Shown here in pieces: positions 30,294-40,335 of a DNA stretch of 64,000 bases. How positions within the stretch are numbered: position 1 is the first letter of the stretch; the number at the start of each line of letters is the position of its first letter. A program made the position numbers and the translations under genes. Under the pieces are notes generated by a model. It saw nothing but the letters and a program-made list of their open reading frames with translations, had not been told where the DNA came from and searched no databases. The DNA is from Salibaculum halophilum (GTDB taxonomy: Bacteria; Pseudomonadota; Alphaproteobacteria; Rhodobacterales; Rhodobacteraceae), in NCBI RefSeq assembly GCF_002094885.1, contig NZ_MSIT01000012.1:28494-92493 (forward strand). The letters are read 5' to 3'.

Positions 30294-31232
30294 TTAATTC
30301 CCAGCGACCGGTTCCCCGACCCGCATGATTTCCCAGTCTAGCGTCAGCCCGCTGTTTGCGTAAACCTTTTTTCGGACCGCTTCGCCCAGCCCCTCAAGGT
30401 CGGCGGCGGTGGCGCCGCCGGCGTTGGTCAGGAAATTGGGGTGTTTTTCGTTCATGACGGCCCCGCCGCGCGTGGCGCCGCGCATCCCGGCGTCCTCGAT
30501 CACCTTCCAGGCCTTCAACTCGTGGGTGTCATCGGCCCGGCCGGTGCTGGAAAACCCGGCCGGGTTGCGGAAGGTGGACCCGGCGGTGCGGTCCTTTGTC
30601 GGCTGCGTGGCGTCGCGCTTGGCCAGCTGACCCGCCATGCGGTCGGCCAACTTCTCGGGGTCGCCCTCGGGCGCGTCGAACACCGCCTCGGTGATGACAC
30701 AGCCCGCGGGCAGGCGGCTGCTGCGATAGGCCAGACCGAGCTCTGCCGCCGGCAGCGTCGTTTCGGTGCCGTCGCGCAGCACCACGCGCACGGCGCGCAG
30801 GACGTCCGCGGTGTAGGCACCGTAGCAGCCGGCGTTCATCGTCACCGCCCCGCCGATGGCCCCGGGGATGGTGCGCAGGAAGGTCAGGTCGCAGCCCGCC
30901 GCGGCCGCCTTGCGCGCGACATGGGCATCCAGCGCCGCCGCCCCGGCGCGCACCGTCTGCCCGTCGACATCGATCCCGTTGAAGCCCCGGCCCAGCCGGA
31001 TCACCACGCCGCGGATGCCGCCGTCGCGCACGATCAGGTTCGAGCCGACGCCCATGGCAAAGACCGGCACCTCTTCGGGCAGCGCGGCCAGGAAGGCGGC
31101 CAGGTCGGCCGCGTCGGCGGGCTGGAACAGCACATCCGCCGGCCCGCCGACGCGCAGCCAGGTCAGGCCGGACAAATCGCGGCTCCGGGTCAGGGTGCCG
31201 CGCACCTCGGGCAGGTCGAACTCGGGCGTCAT
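30294..31232 (-). CDS. murB: UDP-N-acetylenolpyruvoylglucosamine reductase
   Basis: 312 residues. FAD enzyme reducing the enolpyruvyl group to form UDP-MurNAc. [14 protein letters not shown] opens the FAD domain, [13 protein letters not shown] binds flavin pyrophosphate, MNAGCYG and GSTFRNP follow, and the C-terminal [20 protein letters not shown] has the catalytic Glu. The ATG at 31232 is preferred over the GTG at 31241, which abuts the DUF2484 stop. Confidence 0.95.
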   Translation of the reverse strand: MTPEFDLPEVRGTLTRSRDLSGLTWLRVGGPADVLFQPADAADLAAFLAALPEEVPVFAMGVGSNLIVRDGGIRGVVIRLGRGFNGIDVDGQTVRAGAAALDAHVARKAAAAGCDLTFLRTIPGAIGGAVTMNAGCYGAYTADVLRAVRVVLRDGTETTLPAAELGLAYRSSRLPAGCVITEAVFDAPEGDPEKLADRMAGQLAKRDATQPTKDRTAGSTFRNPAGFSSTGRADDTHELKAWKVIEDAGMRGATRGGAVMNEKHPNFLTNAGGATAADLEGLGEAVRKKVYANSGLTLDWEIMRVGEPVAGN

Positions 31233-31241
31233 TCCCTGCAC

Positions 31242-31505
31242 CTACCCCTCGGGCCGGCCGCGCTCAACCCGCCGCCGCAGCCAGCGCCACAGGAACAGCA
31301 CGGGCCAGCGCAGCATCGACATACCCGCCACCAGCACCAGCAGCCCCACCCAGGGGCCGTTTTCCACCGTGACCCAGCCCAGCAGCGGCAGGCCCACACC
31401 GATCAGCACGTAGGCCCGGGACCAGTGGTTGTCGCGGCTGGGGATCAGCGCCAGAACATTGGCCGCGATGGCCCAGAGGAAGACGGCGACGAGGGACGCG
31501 CTCAT
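31242..31505 (-). CDS. DUF2484 small membrane protein
   Basis: 87 residues with two or three membrane helices: MSASLVAVFLWAIAANVLAL, then AYVLIGVGLPLLGWV, and GPWVGLLVLVAGMSMLRWPV. It ends in an Arg-rich tail. This is DUF2484, a family I know only from Rhodobacterales and usually next to murB. Function unknown. The place in the cluster suggests an accessory role in wall synthesis. Its stop (TAG) touches a GTG before murB, so the two are translated together. Confidence 0.85.
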   Translation of the reverse strand: MSASLVAVFLWAIAANVLALIPSRDNHWSRAYVLIGVGLPLLGWVTVENGPWVGLLVLVAGMSMLRWPVLFLWRWLRRRVERGRPEG

Positions 31506-31848
31506 CGCGGGGCCGCCCCGCCCGGCACCGGACATAGCCAGGTGTCAAGGCACGCAGGCACCGCTAAGCGGCGCCCGACAGAACACCCCAAGGGGCAACG
31601 ACTTTCCGCGCGAATAGCGCCGAAGGCGCCGCGCGATCGCCAGACCGCCCCCCGGGCTGGCGATTTGGTAAGGCTTGTCGCGCCGATACGCGCTTTTACG
31701 GATTTGGCAGACATAAATCGCTTCGACCCACCGCCGGATCGCCACCCCGCGGTCTGGCAATCGCGCCGCTTGCACGATTGTCCAAACCGGGACCGCGGCC
31801 ACCGTCGGGACTCTTGCGCCACGTGGTCGTCAAGAAGAATGACGGGAG
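31506..31848. other. Non-coding gap with inverted repeats in the dcw cluster
   Basis: 343 bases without a credible gene. An 18-base sequence at 31631-31648 (GCGCGATCGCCAGACCGC) recurs inverted at 31749-31766 with one mismatch, and a shorter 8-bp stem (31636-31643 with 31657-31664) lies inside, so two alternative folds are possible. A TTGACA (minus strand, 31543-31548) precedes DUF2484, but I see no good -10 at proper spacing. It could hold a promoter for DUF2484-murB-ddl-ftsQ, a terminator for the upstream gene, or remnants of an insertion. Confidence 0.5.
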
Positions 31849-33423
31849 TCATGGCAGGCTTCCCAGGTTCAAGGATTCACGGATGAACTCAATGATATCA
31901 CCAATACCCTGGACCCGCTTGTAAGTCTTGACGGCACCATCCAATGCGCGGCCGCCCTTGCCCGCAGCGGACGACGACATTTCCATGAACCGACCGAAGG
32001 CCAGCCCCATGCCGCCGATACTCTCGGCAAATCTCTGTTCCAGCACCTCGCGGAACGCGTCGCTTGAGGCCTCGGCAATCGCGGCCCGGAACTCGTGCAA
32101 TTCGCGGATCATGTCGCGGAATACGTTCAACCCATCCTCGTCCAGCGCAACCAGCTCATCCGATGGCAGGGCCTCCATCTGCGCGATCATCCGGTCGAAC
32201 AAGGCCACCACTTCCTCCTGATCGACATGGTCGAGCGTAAGCTGCCCAAGCGGGGCGAGCGCGGTGTAGGCCGAGCCGAAATGCCTGCGGGTCACGGTCC
32301 GCAGCAGACCGATACCGTCGTCCAGGATATCGCCGAGCGCCTCGCCCATGTCTGCCCGCGCAACCTCCTCCTTGGAGAACGCTTCCAATCGTCCGGCCAG
32401 TCGCACGATATGGCGCGCGCGCAGGTGGTCGGTATCCCTGGTTCGTTGCAGTTCGGCCAGCACCTTGTTCGCCGACAGGTGCAGCATGGCGATCTTGTTG
32501 CTGCCCGCCTTTGCTGCCTGTGCGTAGTCAGAGAAATCCCGCAAAGTGTCGCGCAGCTCGTCACAGTCATCGAGGAAGCTCTGGACAACCGCCGGGTCAC
32601 GCAGATGCGCCATGTCGTCCTGAATGCCGACCATCCGCATCACGCGTTGCAGGGAATCGAAGCTGAAATCGACCGGGAAGGCCTGCGAAAGATCGGAGCG
32701 CGCAGTGTGCCGGTATTTCTCGACAATCTCCTCGATCAGCCCGTTCACATGCGCCGCGCCTTGTTGCCAGTCGGCGTCGGGGATCAGGACGATCTCCTTG
32801 AGCATCTCCCAGTTCTGGTCGGCCCCGGTCAGCTGCGCCTCGTACCAGTCGAGCCAGAACTGCCAGCCGGTCTCGCCCGCCTCGATCCGGGCGGTGAGGG
32901 CGGCGCGGGTTGCCTCCCACGCCGCCGCGATTTCGGGCGGGATCCCCGCCTTTCCGCCTACCCAGAGCGGGATGGGCGTTGCGATCCCATTCACCTCGGA
33001 CCATTGGGCATCAACAAACGAACGAGTTTTGGCGACTGCGCCAGCGCCACCCGGAGCAGCCTCCGCTTCTGCGGCCGCATGGGCGACGAACAGCGCGTCA
33101 ACGGAAGCATTGCTTAGAACGCCGACCGAGACGTCGGCGGTGGCTTTGGCCTCAATTGCAACATCGGTCGCGGCTGATCGAAGCAGCCCTTGAATGTTGT
33201 CTTTGGTCGTGTTCGCAAACGTCAAAGCTGTCAAAAGACTTCTGTAAAGCGTCAGTAGAGTGCGGCTTTCTTCGCGCTGGCCGGCCGCAAGCGCAGTTTC
33301 AGACCAATACAGAGGTAACTTCCGCGCCGCAGCCCGAGCGGCGATCCAGACGCAGACCTCCTGGCTCTGGCCCTCGAGCCAGGCTTGCAGGTCTTTCTGC
33401 GTCTCGATCTCCCCCGCCTTCAC
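31849..33423 (-). CDS. Unrecognised 524-residue protein inserted after murC
   Basis: 524 residues, soluble and mainly helical, with no signal peptide or membrane helix. The N-terminus has LQAWLEGQSQEV and IAARAAARKLPL. The middle holds WQFWLDWYEAQLTG ... LIPDADWQQGAAHVNGLIEEI, a block I associate with scattered alphaproteobacterial proteins of unknown role. The C-terminal 250 residues are helical. Start GTG, 4 bases after the murC stop, so it is read in the dcw operon. The first third (33000-33420) is visibly less GC-rich than its neighbours. It is not a known dcw gene. Transfer into the cluster is likely, and no function can be assigned. Confidence 0.8.
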   Translation of the reverse strand: MKAGEIETQKDLQAWLEGQSQEVCVWIAARAAARKLPLYWSETALAAGQREESRTLLTLYRSLLTALTFANTTKDNIQGLLRSAATDVAIEAKATADVSVGVLSNASVDALFVAHAAAEAEAAPGGAGAVAKTRSFVDAQWSEVNGIATPIPLWVGGKAGIPPEIAAAWEATRAALTARIEAGETGWQFWLDWYEAQLTGADQNWEMLKEIVLIPDADWQQGAAHVNGLIEEIVEKYRHTARSDLSQAFPVDFSFDSLQRVMRMVGIQDDMAHLRDPAVVQSFLDDCDELRDTLRDFSDYAQAAKAGSNKIAMLHLSANKVLAELQRTRDTDHLRARHIVRLAGRLEAFSKEEVARADMGEALGDILDDGIGLLRTVTRRHFGSAYTALAPLGQLTLDHVDQEEVVALFDRMIAQMEALPSDELVALDEDGLNVFRDMIRELHEFRAAIAEASSDAFREVLEQRFAESIGGMGLAFGRFMEMSSSAAGKGGRALDGAVKTYKRVQGIGDIIEFIRESLNLGSLP

Positions 33424-33427
33424 GCCC

Positions 33428-34825
33428 CTACCCTTGCAACCGCTCCGGCAGGGCGTTGGCCCAGGTGCTGATGGTGCCGGCGCCGAGGCAGACGATCATG
33501 TCGCCGGGGCCGGTCTCGGCGCGGGCGATGGCGGTCAGCTCATCCAGCGTGTCGATGGCGCGCGCGTCGCGGTGGCCGGCGCGGGTCAGGCCGGCGACCA
33601 GATCGTCGCGGGAGGCGCCCGCGATCGGGGCTTCGCCGGCGGCGTAGACCTCGGCGATGGCGACGACGTCAGCCTCGTTGAAACAGGCGCAGAAGTCGTC
33701 GAAATGGTGGTGCAGCCGGGTGTAGCGGTGCGGCTGGTGCACGGCGATCACGCGGCCCGCGCTGGCCTGGCGGGCGGCGCGCAACACGGCGGCGATCTCG
33801 GTCGGGTGGTGGCCGTAGTCGTCGATCACCGTCACGCCGCCCACCTCGCCCACGCGGGTGAAGCGCCGCCCCACGCCCTTGAAGGCAGCCAGCGCGGCGC
33901 GGATTTCCGCGCGCTTCATGCCCAGATGCCGGGCCACGGCCACCGCCGCCAGCGCGTTGGACACGTTGTGATCGCCCGGCATCGGCAGGGTGCAGCCCGC
34001 GATCACCGCGCCCTCGGCCTGCAGCGCGATGTCGAAATGCGCCACGCCCTTGTCATAGCTCAGGTTCACCGCGCGGATGTCGGCCTGGGTGTTGAAGCCG
34101 TAGGTCAGCACGCGCCGGTCGGTGATCCGGCCCACCAGCGCCTGCACGTCCGCATCATCGGTGCAGCAGACGGCCAGCCCGTAAAAGGGGATGTTGCTGA
34201 CGAAATCGTAAAAGCCCCGGTGCAGGTTCTCCTCGGTGCCCCAATGCTCCATGTGCTCGGGGTCGATGTTGGTGACCACGGCGATGGTGGCGGGCAGGCG
34301 GTTGAAGGTGCCGTCGCTCTCGTCGGCCTCGACCACCATCCATTCGCCCGCGCCCACCCGCGCGTTCGAGCCATAGGCGTGGATGATCCCGCCGTTGATC
34401 ACCGTGGGGTCCAGCCTGCCGCCGTCCAGCAGCGAGGCGACCATGGTGGTGGTCGTCGTCTTGCCGTGGGTGCCGGCCACGGCGACGTTGGATTTCAGGC
34501 GCATCAGTTCGGCCAGCATCTCGGCCCGGCGCACGACCGGCAGGCCGCGGCGGCGCGCCTCGTCGAGTTCGGGGTTGCCCGGCTTGATGGCGCTGGAGAT
34601 CACGACGACCTCGGCCGCGGCCAGGTTCTCGGCGCGCTGGCCCTCGAAGATCAAGGCGCCGAGGGATGTGAGCCTGTCGGTGAGCTTCGAGGATTTCAGG
34701 TCGGACCCCTGCACGACATAGCCGTGATTGAGCAGCACCTCGGCGATGCCTGACATTCCGATGCCGCCGATACCGACGAAATGGATCGGCCCGACATCGA
34801 GGGGGAGTTTGGTGGCTGCGGTCAT
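33428..34825 (-). CDS. murC: UDP-N-acetylmuramate--L-alanine ligase
   Basis: 465 residues. Adds L-Ala to UDP-MurNAc. N-terminal [18 protein letters not shown] (UDP-binding), ATP loop [10 protein letters not shown], ExDESDG block ([11 protein letters not shown]), and the HxPHRYTR segment ([10 protein letters not shown]) of the C-terminal domain. The ATG overlaps the murG stop (ATGA). Confidence 0.97.
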   Translation of the reverse strand: MTAATKLPLDVGPIHFVGIGGIGMSGIAEVLLNHGYVVQGSDLKSSKLTDRLTSLGALIFEGQRAENLAAAEVVVISSAIKPGNPELDEARRRGLPVVRRAEMLAELMRLKSNVAVAGTHGKTTTTTMVASLLDGGRLDPTVINGGIIHAYGSNARVGAGEWMVVEADESDGTFNRLPATIAVVTNIDPEHMEHWGTEENLHRGFYDFVSNIPFYGLAVCCTDDADVQALVGRITDRRVLTYGFNTQADIRAVNLSYDKGVAHFDIALQAEGAVIAGCTLPMPGDHNVSNALAAVAVARHLGMKRAEIRAALAAFKGVGRRFTRVGEVGGVTVIDDYGHHPTEIAAVLRAARQASAGRVIAVHQPHRYTRLHHHFDDFCACFNEADVVAIAEVYAAGEAPIAGASRDDLVAGLTRAGHRDARAIDTLDELTAIARAETGPGDMIVCLGAGTISTWANALPERLQG

Positions 34826-35946
34826 GCGGGGCTGTCCTCTTGGTCTTGCACGGCGGCGCGTCCGGCCAGCCCTTCCACCAGCGCGACCATCGCCTCGGTG
34901 GCGTCGGGCTTGCCCAGGGACTGGGCCGCCAGGGCCATTTGCGATGCGCCGTCGGGGTCGGACAGGACGGCTTCGATCTGTTCGGTCAGGGTGCCGACCT
35001 CGAGCCGCGACTCGGGCACGCGGATCGCCGCGCCCGCGTCCGACAGGGCCCGGGCATTGGCCGACTGGTGGTCTCCGGTGGCAATGGCCAGCGGCACCAG
35101 GATCGACGGCCGCCCGATCACCGAAATGTCGGCCACCGACGAGGCCCCGGCGCGACTGATGACCAGTTGCGCCTCGGCCATGCGGGTCGGGACATCGTTG
35201 AAGAAGCTCTGCACGTCCGCCGGTATGCCCTCGCCGGCATAGTAGTCCGCGACGCGAGCGTGATCCTCCTCGCGGGCCTGGTGGCTGACGCGGATGTGGC
35301 GGCGCAGGGCGGTCGGCAACCCGGTAATGGCGGGCGGCACCACGTCCGACAGGATGCGCGCCCCCTGGCTGCCGCCCATCACCAGGATCGACATCGGGTA
35401 GTCGCCCGGCGCGATATAGCCCGCCCCGGCCCGGTCCAGCACCGCCTTGCGCACCGGATTGCCGCTGTGCACCCCGTCGACGCCGGCGGGCAGGTCCGTG
35501 GGCCAGGTGCCGCAGGCGACCGTGTTGACCCGCCGCGCGAAGATGCGGTTGACCCGGCCCAGCACGCCGTTCTGTTCGTGGATCATGCGCGGCTTGCGCA
35601 GCAGCGTGGCCGCCGCCATGGCCGGGATCGTCGGGTAGCCGCCGAAGCCCACCACGACGTCGGGCCTGTCGCGCAGCATCCGGATTGCCGCGCCGATCAC
35701 GCCGCCGAACACGCGCAGCGGCACCAGCGCCTTGCCCACCGGGCCGCCGCGGGCAAAGGTGGCGCTGCTGACCTGTTCGATCTCGACAAAATGGGGAAAG
35801 CCGCCCGTATAGCGTGCGCCGCGCGCGTCGGTCGACAGCTTGACCCGCCAGCCGCGGCGCAGCATCGCCTCGGCCAGGGCCTGGGCCGGGAACATGTGCC
35901 CGCCGGTGCCCCCGGCGGCGATGGTCAGAAGCGGCGCGGCGGCCAT
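34822..35946 (-). CDS. murG: Undecaprenyl-PP-MurNAc-pentapeptide GlcNAc transferase
   Basis: 374 residues. Peripheral membrane glycosyltransferase converting lipid I to lipid II. GT-B fold with the glycine loop [12 protein letters not shown] near the N-terminus, the VVGFGGYPT loop, HEQNGVLG, and the C-terminal GGSQGA and [10 protein letters not shown] donor-binding motifs. The ATG at 35946 lies 2 bases after the ftsW stop. The frame remains open upstream inside ftsW, but that is a shadow. Confidence 0.96.
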   Translation of the reverse strand: MAAAPLLTIAAGGTGGHMFPAQALAEAMLRRGWRVKLSTDARGARYTGGFPHFVEIEQVSSATFARGGPVGKALVPLRVFGGVIGAAIRMLRDRPDVVVGFGGYPTIPAMAAATLLRKPRMIHEQNGVLGRVNRIFARRVNTVACGTWPTDLPAGVDGVHSGNPVRKAVLDRAGAGYIAPGDYPMSILVMGGSQGARILSDVVPPAITGLPTALRRHIRVSHQAREEDHARVADYYAGEGIPADVQSFFNDVPTRMAEAQLVISRAGASSVADISVIGRPSILVPLAIATGDHQSANARALSDAGAAIRVPESRLEVGTLTEQIEAVLSDPDGASQMALAAQSLGKPDATEAMVALVEGLAGRAAVQDQEDSPA

Positions 35947-35948
35947 GT

Positions 35949-37115
35949 TCAGCGGCCCTTTCGCAACAGGATGTCGCCGATCTCGCCCTGCGGCCGGGTG
36001 CGCGTGAGGGCCAGAAGCATGCCGACGGCGATGCCGCTGGCGATCACCGAGGAGCCGCCGTAGCTGACGAAGGGCAGCGTCATCCCCTTGGCCGGCAGCA
36101 GCCGCACCGCCACGCCCATGTTGATCATCGCCTGCACCCCGATCATGGCGGCCAGCCCGCTTCCGGCAAGGCGGATGAACGGGTCGCGTTCGCGCATCAG
36201 GCGGATCAGGGCACGCAGCACGATGGCCATGTAAAGCGCGATGATCGTGGCCACGCAGACCAGCCCGTATTCCTCGGCCGCCACGGCGATGATGAAATCG
36301 GTGTGCGCGTCGGGCAAGGACCATTTCACCTGCCCCTCGCCCACGCCGACACCGAAGAAACCGCCCTCGCGGATGGCATTGGTGGCATAGCCCAACTGGG
36401 TGCGCGGGTCGAGGTCGGGCGACAGGAACCCGTCGATGCGGCGGGCGAAATGCTCGGAATTGGAATAAGCGACCGTGCCGCCGATGACCGCCAGCCCGGC
36501 GATCGTCAGCAGCAGGACCAACGGCGCCCCGGCGACGAAGTAGACCACGCCCCAGCCGAAAAGGACCAGCGCCGCCTGCCCGAAATCGGGCTGCATCGCC
36601 AGCAGCGCGACGATCACCAGCGCCAGCGCGAAGGAATAGGCCTTGCCCGGCGGGCCGCCCAGCTGCTGGCTGGCCGCCATGAACCAGGCGGCGACGACGA
36701 TGAACCCGGGCTTGAGGAATTCCGAGGGCTGGAACGAGCCGAAGCCCAAAGAGTACCAGCGCACCGCGCCCTTGCCGAAATCTGTCCCGAAGAACGGCAG
36801 CCCCAGGAGCGCCACGAAGGCGACAAGAAAGCCAAGGACGCCCAGCCGCCGGATCAGCGTTGGCGACATCATCGACATCACCGCCATCACGGCGATGGCC
36901 ACCGCGCCGAAAAAGGCCTGGCGCTGGACGTAGTAGAAGGGCGCGAAGCCGTTGCGCTCGGCCAGCGGCGGCGAGGCGGCGAGCCCCAGCAGCAGGCCGA
37001 TCCCGAACAACGCCAGCACGCAGGACAGGGTCCACCTGTCCACCGTGCGCCACCATCGTGGAAGGACCGGGTCCCCGGACGCGGCCGGAAGGGCCCCGTA
37101 GACCATCTCTGTCAT
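35949..37115 (-). CDS. ftsW: Lipid II polymerase FtsW
   Basis: 388 residues. SEDS-family septal peptidoglycan polymerase with about 10 membrane helices. Typical motifs are [19 protein letters not shown], the [11 protein letters not shown] loop with the catalytic Asp, [16 protein letters not shown], and the [11 protein letters not shown]-terminal signature. The ATG at 37115 is the first of the murG-murC-ward block and follows a plus-strand gene head to head, so a promoter must lie within 37116-37266 for this part of the dcw cluster. Confidence 0.96.
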   Translation of the reverse strand: MTEMVYGALPAASGDPVLPRWWRTVDRWTLSCVLALFGIGLLLGLAASPPLAERNGFAPFYYVQRQAFFGAVAIAVMAVMSMMSPTLIRRLGVLGFLVAFVALLGLPFFGTDFGKGAVRWYSLGFGSFQPSEFLKPGFIVVAAWFMAASQQLGGPPGKAYSFALALVIVALLAMQPDFGQAALVLFGWGVVYFVAGAPLVLLLTIAGLAVIGGTVAYSNSEHFARRIDGFLSPDLDPRTQLGYATNAIREGGFFGVGVGEGQVKWSLPDAHTDFIIAVAAEEYGLVCVATIIALYMAIVLRALIRLMRERDPFIRLAGSGLAAMIGVQAMINMGVAVRLLPAKGMTLPFVSYGGSSVIASGIAVGMLLALTRTRPQGEIGDILLRKGR

Positions 37116-37266
37116 GGCATTACCGCTCGACTGCCTCGTTCATGCCCGGGTTGGCCCGAGTCTATGAGGGTAGATTATCCGAGCGGCGGCGCGATTTCCA
37201 GTGAAATGCGGTGTCGCCGCGGGCCGGCCCTTGCGCGGGGCCGGTTTTCCCGGCAGTCAGCCGCCG

Positions 37267-38451
37267 ATGCAGGTCAACACGCTGATACTGGGCGCCGGGG
37301 CGGCCGGGCTTTACTGTGCCGCCCATGCGGGGCCGGGCACGCTGGTCGTGGATCACGCGAAGGCCCCGGGCGAGAAGATCCGCATTTCCGGCGGCGGTCG
37401 CTGCAATTTCACCAACCTGTATGCGGGGCCGGACAATTTCCTGTCGGCCAACCCGCATTTCTGCAAGTCGGCGCTGGCGCGGCACACCCAGTGGGATTTC
37501 ATCGACCTGGTCGATCGCCACGGCATCCCCTGGCACGAGAAGACGCTGGGCCAGCTGTTTTGTGATACCTCGGCCAAGGACATCATCGCCATGCTGATGG
37601 CCGAAATGCGCGCGGCGGGGGCCGACCTCTGGCTGCGGACCGAGGTGGGCGAGATCACCCATGACGGCGCGCGGTTCGACGTGACGCTCGACCGCGACGG
37701 CGAGCGCCGGAGGATCACGGCCCGCCACCTGGTGGTGGCCACGGGCGGCAAGTCCATCCCCAAGATGGGCGCGACGGGCCGGGCCTATGACATCGCCGCG
37801 CAATTCGACGTGCCGGTGGCCGAGACGCGCGCCGGGCTGGTGCCCTTCACCTTTTCCGAAACGCCCTTCGCAGGTCTGTCGGGCGTCTCGACCCCGGTGC
37901 GGGCCAGGGCGGCGGACGGCACCGGTTTTGACGAGGCGCTGTTGTTCACCCACCGCGGGCTGTCGGGGCCGGCGATGCTGCAGGTCTCGAACTACTGGCA
38001 ACCGGGCGAGGCGCTGACCGTTGACCTGGCCGCCGGCACGGACCTCTACGAGAGGCTGCGCGCCGCGCGGGCCACCGAGGGGCGCAAGCGCCTTGCCAGC
38101 CTGTTGCCGCTGCCCGCCCGGCTGGTCGAGCATCTGGGCGACCAGCACGACCTGTCGGGCAACATCGCCGACTGGTCCGATGCGCGGCTGCGCGCGCTCT
38201 GCGACGCGCTGACCGGCTGGCAGGTCCGCCCCACCGGCACCGAGGGGTATCGCACCGCCGAGGTCACGCTGGGCGGCATCGACACCGGGGCGCTGTCGTC
38301 AAAGACCATGCAGGTCAAGGGCGTGCCGGGGCTGCACTTCATCGGCGAGGCCGTGGACGTGACCGGCTGGCTGGGCGGCTACAACTTTCAGTGGGCCTGG
38401 TCCTCGGCCCATGCGGCGGGCCGGGCCATCGCGGCGGTGGGCGGGTCCTGA
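37267..38451 (+). CDS. HI0933-type NAD(P)/FAD-dependent oxidoreductase
   Basis: 394 residues. A Rossmann FAD-binding N-terminus (LILGAGAAGLYCA) precedes the family block KIRISGGGRCNFTN, then WHEKTLGQLFC and VVATGGKSIPKMGATG. It ends EAVDVTGWLGGYNFQWAWSSA. This is the HI0933 flavoprotein family (also called aminoacetone-oxidase-like or BaiN-like). The physiological substrate is unclear. It is on the plus strand inside the minus-strand dcw cluster, between ftsW and murD. The ATG at 37267 has no strong ribosome site. Confidence 0.88.
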   Translation: MQVNTLILGAGAAGLYCAAHAGPGTLVVDHAKAPGEKIRISGGGRCNFTNLYAGPDNFLSANPHFCKSALARHTQWDFIDLVDRHGIPWHEKTLGQLFCDTSAKDIIAMLMAEMRAAGADLWLRTEVGEITHDGARFDVTLDRDGERRRITARHLVVATGGKSIPKMGATGRAYDIAAQFDVPVAETRAGLVPFTFSETPFAGLSGVSTPVRARAADGTGFDEALLFTHRGLSGPAMLQVSNYWQPGEALTVDLAAGTDLYERLRAARATEGRKRLASLLPLPARLVEHLGDQHDLSGNIADWSDARLRALCDALTGWQVRPTGTEGYRTAEVTLGGIDTGALSSKTMQVKGVPGLHFIGEAVDVTGWLGGYNFQWAWSSAHAAGRAIAAVGGS

Positions 38452-38585
38452 CATCCCGGGCGGCATGCCGCGACGTTTCAAGGATTTTCGCCGCAGCGGC
38501 ACACTCGTGCCCTCTTTTTGCCGCGAATGACGGCAAGTGTGTCTTTCATCTACCTCAAGTCCCGACCCGAGACAAAGGAGCACCC

Positions 38586-38858
38586 ATGCCACGCACACCT
38601 TTCCTGCCCGCCCTCGCGCTCGCCGCCACCGGGCTGACCGCCACAGCCGGCCTGGCCGATCAGACCGTCCGCTACGCCGCCGCCCCCGGGCAGGGCGGCG
38701 AGGTTGTCCGCATCGGCGGCATGGACTTCAAGGTGGCCGCCAACGGATGCAGCTATTCCCGGTCCAATGGCCAGTGGCGGATCGTGGTCAATGGCGCGCG
38801 CATGGGGCTGACCGATGCCCACCGCGGCTGCCCGGCCACCCTGCCCGCCCGGCGCTGA
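38586..38858 (+). CDS. Small secreted protein with two cysteines
   Basis: 90 residues. A Sec signal peptide (about residues 1-24, MPRTPFLPALALAATGLTAT then AGLA) is followed by a 65-residue mature domain with two Cys (NGCSYS and RGCPAT) that could pair. AAAGGAG precedes the ATG. The family is not recognised. It lies just downstream of the flavoprotein and convergent with murD, ending 7 bases from the murD stop. Confidence 0.75.
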   Translation: MPRTPFLPALALAATGLTATAGLADQTVRYAAAPGQGGEVVRIGGMDFKVAANGCSYSRSNGQWRIVVNGARMGLTDAHRGCPATLPARR

Positions 38859-38865
38859 AGCGCGC

Positions 38866-40257
38866 TCAGAGCTTTTCGACCTGCGCGATGAAATCCGCAC
38901 CGCGCTGCTCGAAATTGTCGTACTGGTCGAACGAGGCCGCCGCCGGGGCCAGCAGCACCACTTCGCCCGGCGCGGCCTCGGCAGCCGCCCGGGCCACCGC
39001 GGTGGCCATGTCGGTGCAGACCTCGGCCTCGACCCCTGCCAGCTGCATGGCGAAACCGGCGGCCTCGCGCCCAATGACATAGGCCTTGACCACCGGTCCC
39101 GTGGCCCCGGCCAGCGCCGCCAGCCCGCCGTCCTTTTCCAGCCCGCCGCAGATCCAGCGCACCCGGTCGAAGGCCGCGAGCGCCTTGGCCGCGCTGTCCA
39201 CGTTCGTCGCCTTGCTGTCGTTGACGTAGCGCACGCCGCCGATCTCGGCGACGACCTGGCTGCGGTGCGGCAGCCCGGGGAAGGAATGCAGCGCCTGTTC
39301 GATCACGCGCGGGGCAAGACCAAGGGTGCGGCAGGCGGCATAGGCGGCACAGGCGTTCTGGTGGTTGTGCCGACCCGGCAGGCCGGGCACCGCGCGCAGG
39401 TCGATCGCCCCCACCTGCCGCCCCTTGCGCCATTCGGCCAGGAACCCCTTGCGCGCGAAGACGTGCCAGCCCTCGCCCGCCAGTTTCGCGGTGGCCACGC
39501 GGATCACCCGGTCGTCGGCCGGGCCGGTGGCCAGCTGGTTGGCCAGATAGCGGCCCTCGGGTTCGTCCACGCCGACCACGGCGCGATCCGGCCCGCCCTC
39601 GGCGAAGAGTCGCCGCTTGGCCGCGAAATAGCCCCCCGGCCCGCCGTGCCGGTCCAGGTGATCGGGCGTCAGGTTGGTGAAGACGGCCACGTCCGGCGTC
39701 AGCGCCCGGGCCAGCTCGGTCTGGTAGGAGGACAGCTCCAGCACGATCACGTCGCCGTCGTGGGGCGGCTCGATATCCAGCACCCCGCGCCCGATATTGC
39801 CCGCCAGCTGGCTGGGCCGGCCCACGTGGTCGAGGATGTGATGGATCAGCGCCGCGGTGGTGGACTTGCCGTTCGACCCGGTGACGGCGATCACCCGCGG
39901 CGGCTGGTCGAAGTCGTCCCAGTCGCCGCCCGCGAGGCTGCGAAAGAACAGCCCGATGTCGTTGTCCACCGGACAGCCTTCCTCCCAGGCGCGGGCGATG
40001 GCCGGATGCGGCGCGGGATAAAGGTGCGGAATGCCAGGCGAGGTCACCAGCAGTGCCACGCCGTGGTAGGCCTCGGGCCGGGTCAGGTCGTGCAGGGCCG
40101 CGCCCACCTCGGCGGCGCGGCGCGCGGCCTCGGGGCCATCATCCCAGACGATCACCTCGGCGCCGCCGGCCTGCAGCGCGATCACCGCCGCCCGGCCCGA
40201 CCGGCCCAGCCCCAGAACGGCCACCCGCTGGCCCGCGACACCGCGTACGGGAATCAT
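38866..40257 (-). CDS. murD: UDP-N-acetylmuramoylalanine--D-glutamate ligase
   Basis: 463 residues. Adds D-Glu to UDP-MurNAc-Ala. N-terminal [17 protein letters not shown] loop [26 protein letters not shown], and the C-terminal [14 protein letters not shown]. Starts ATG 40257, 78 bases downstream of the TPR gene's stop, so it is either read through the TPR pair or has its own promoter. Confidence 0.96.
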   Translation of the reverse strand: MIPVRGVAGQRVAVLGLGRSGRAAVIALQAGGAEVIVWDDGPEAARRAAEVGAALHDLTRPEAYHGVALLVTSPGIPHLYPAPHPAIARAWEEGCPVDNDIGLFFRSLAGGDWDDFDQPPRVIAVTGSNGKSTTAALIHHILDHVGRPSQLAGNIGRGVLDIEPPHDGDVIVLELSSYQTELARALTPDVAVFTNLTPDHLDRHGGPGGYFAAKRRLFAEGGPDRAVVGVDEPEGRYLANQLATGPADDRVIRVATAKLAGEGWHVFARKGFLAEWRKGRQVGAIDLRAVPGLPGRHNHQNACAAYAACRTLGLAPRVIEQALHSFPGLPHRSQVVAEIGGVRYVNDSKATNVDSAAKALAAFDRVRWICGGLEKDGGLAALAGATGPVVKAYVIGREAAGFAMQLAGVEAEVCTDMATAVARAAAEAAPGEVVLLAPAAASFDQYDNFEQRGADFIAQVEKL

Positions 40258-40335
40258 GAAACCGGCCCCCCTCAGGCCCCGTCGGATCCGGCCGCCAACC
40301 TGCCCCCTGCGGCCGGCAGAGGCAAGACGGGCCGG

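Noticed and set aside
31502..31852. Minus-strand 116-codon frame in the murC-murB gap
   Set aside because: Arg/Ser/Cys-rich with no family. The inverted repeats explain the sequence better.
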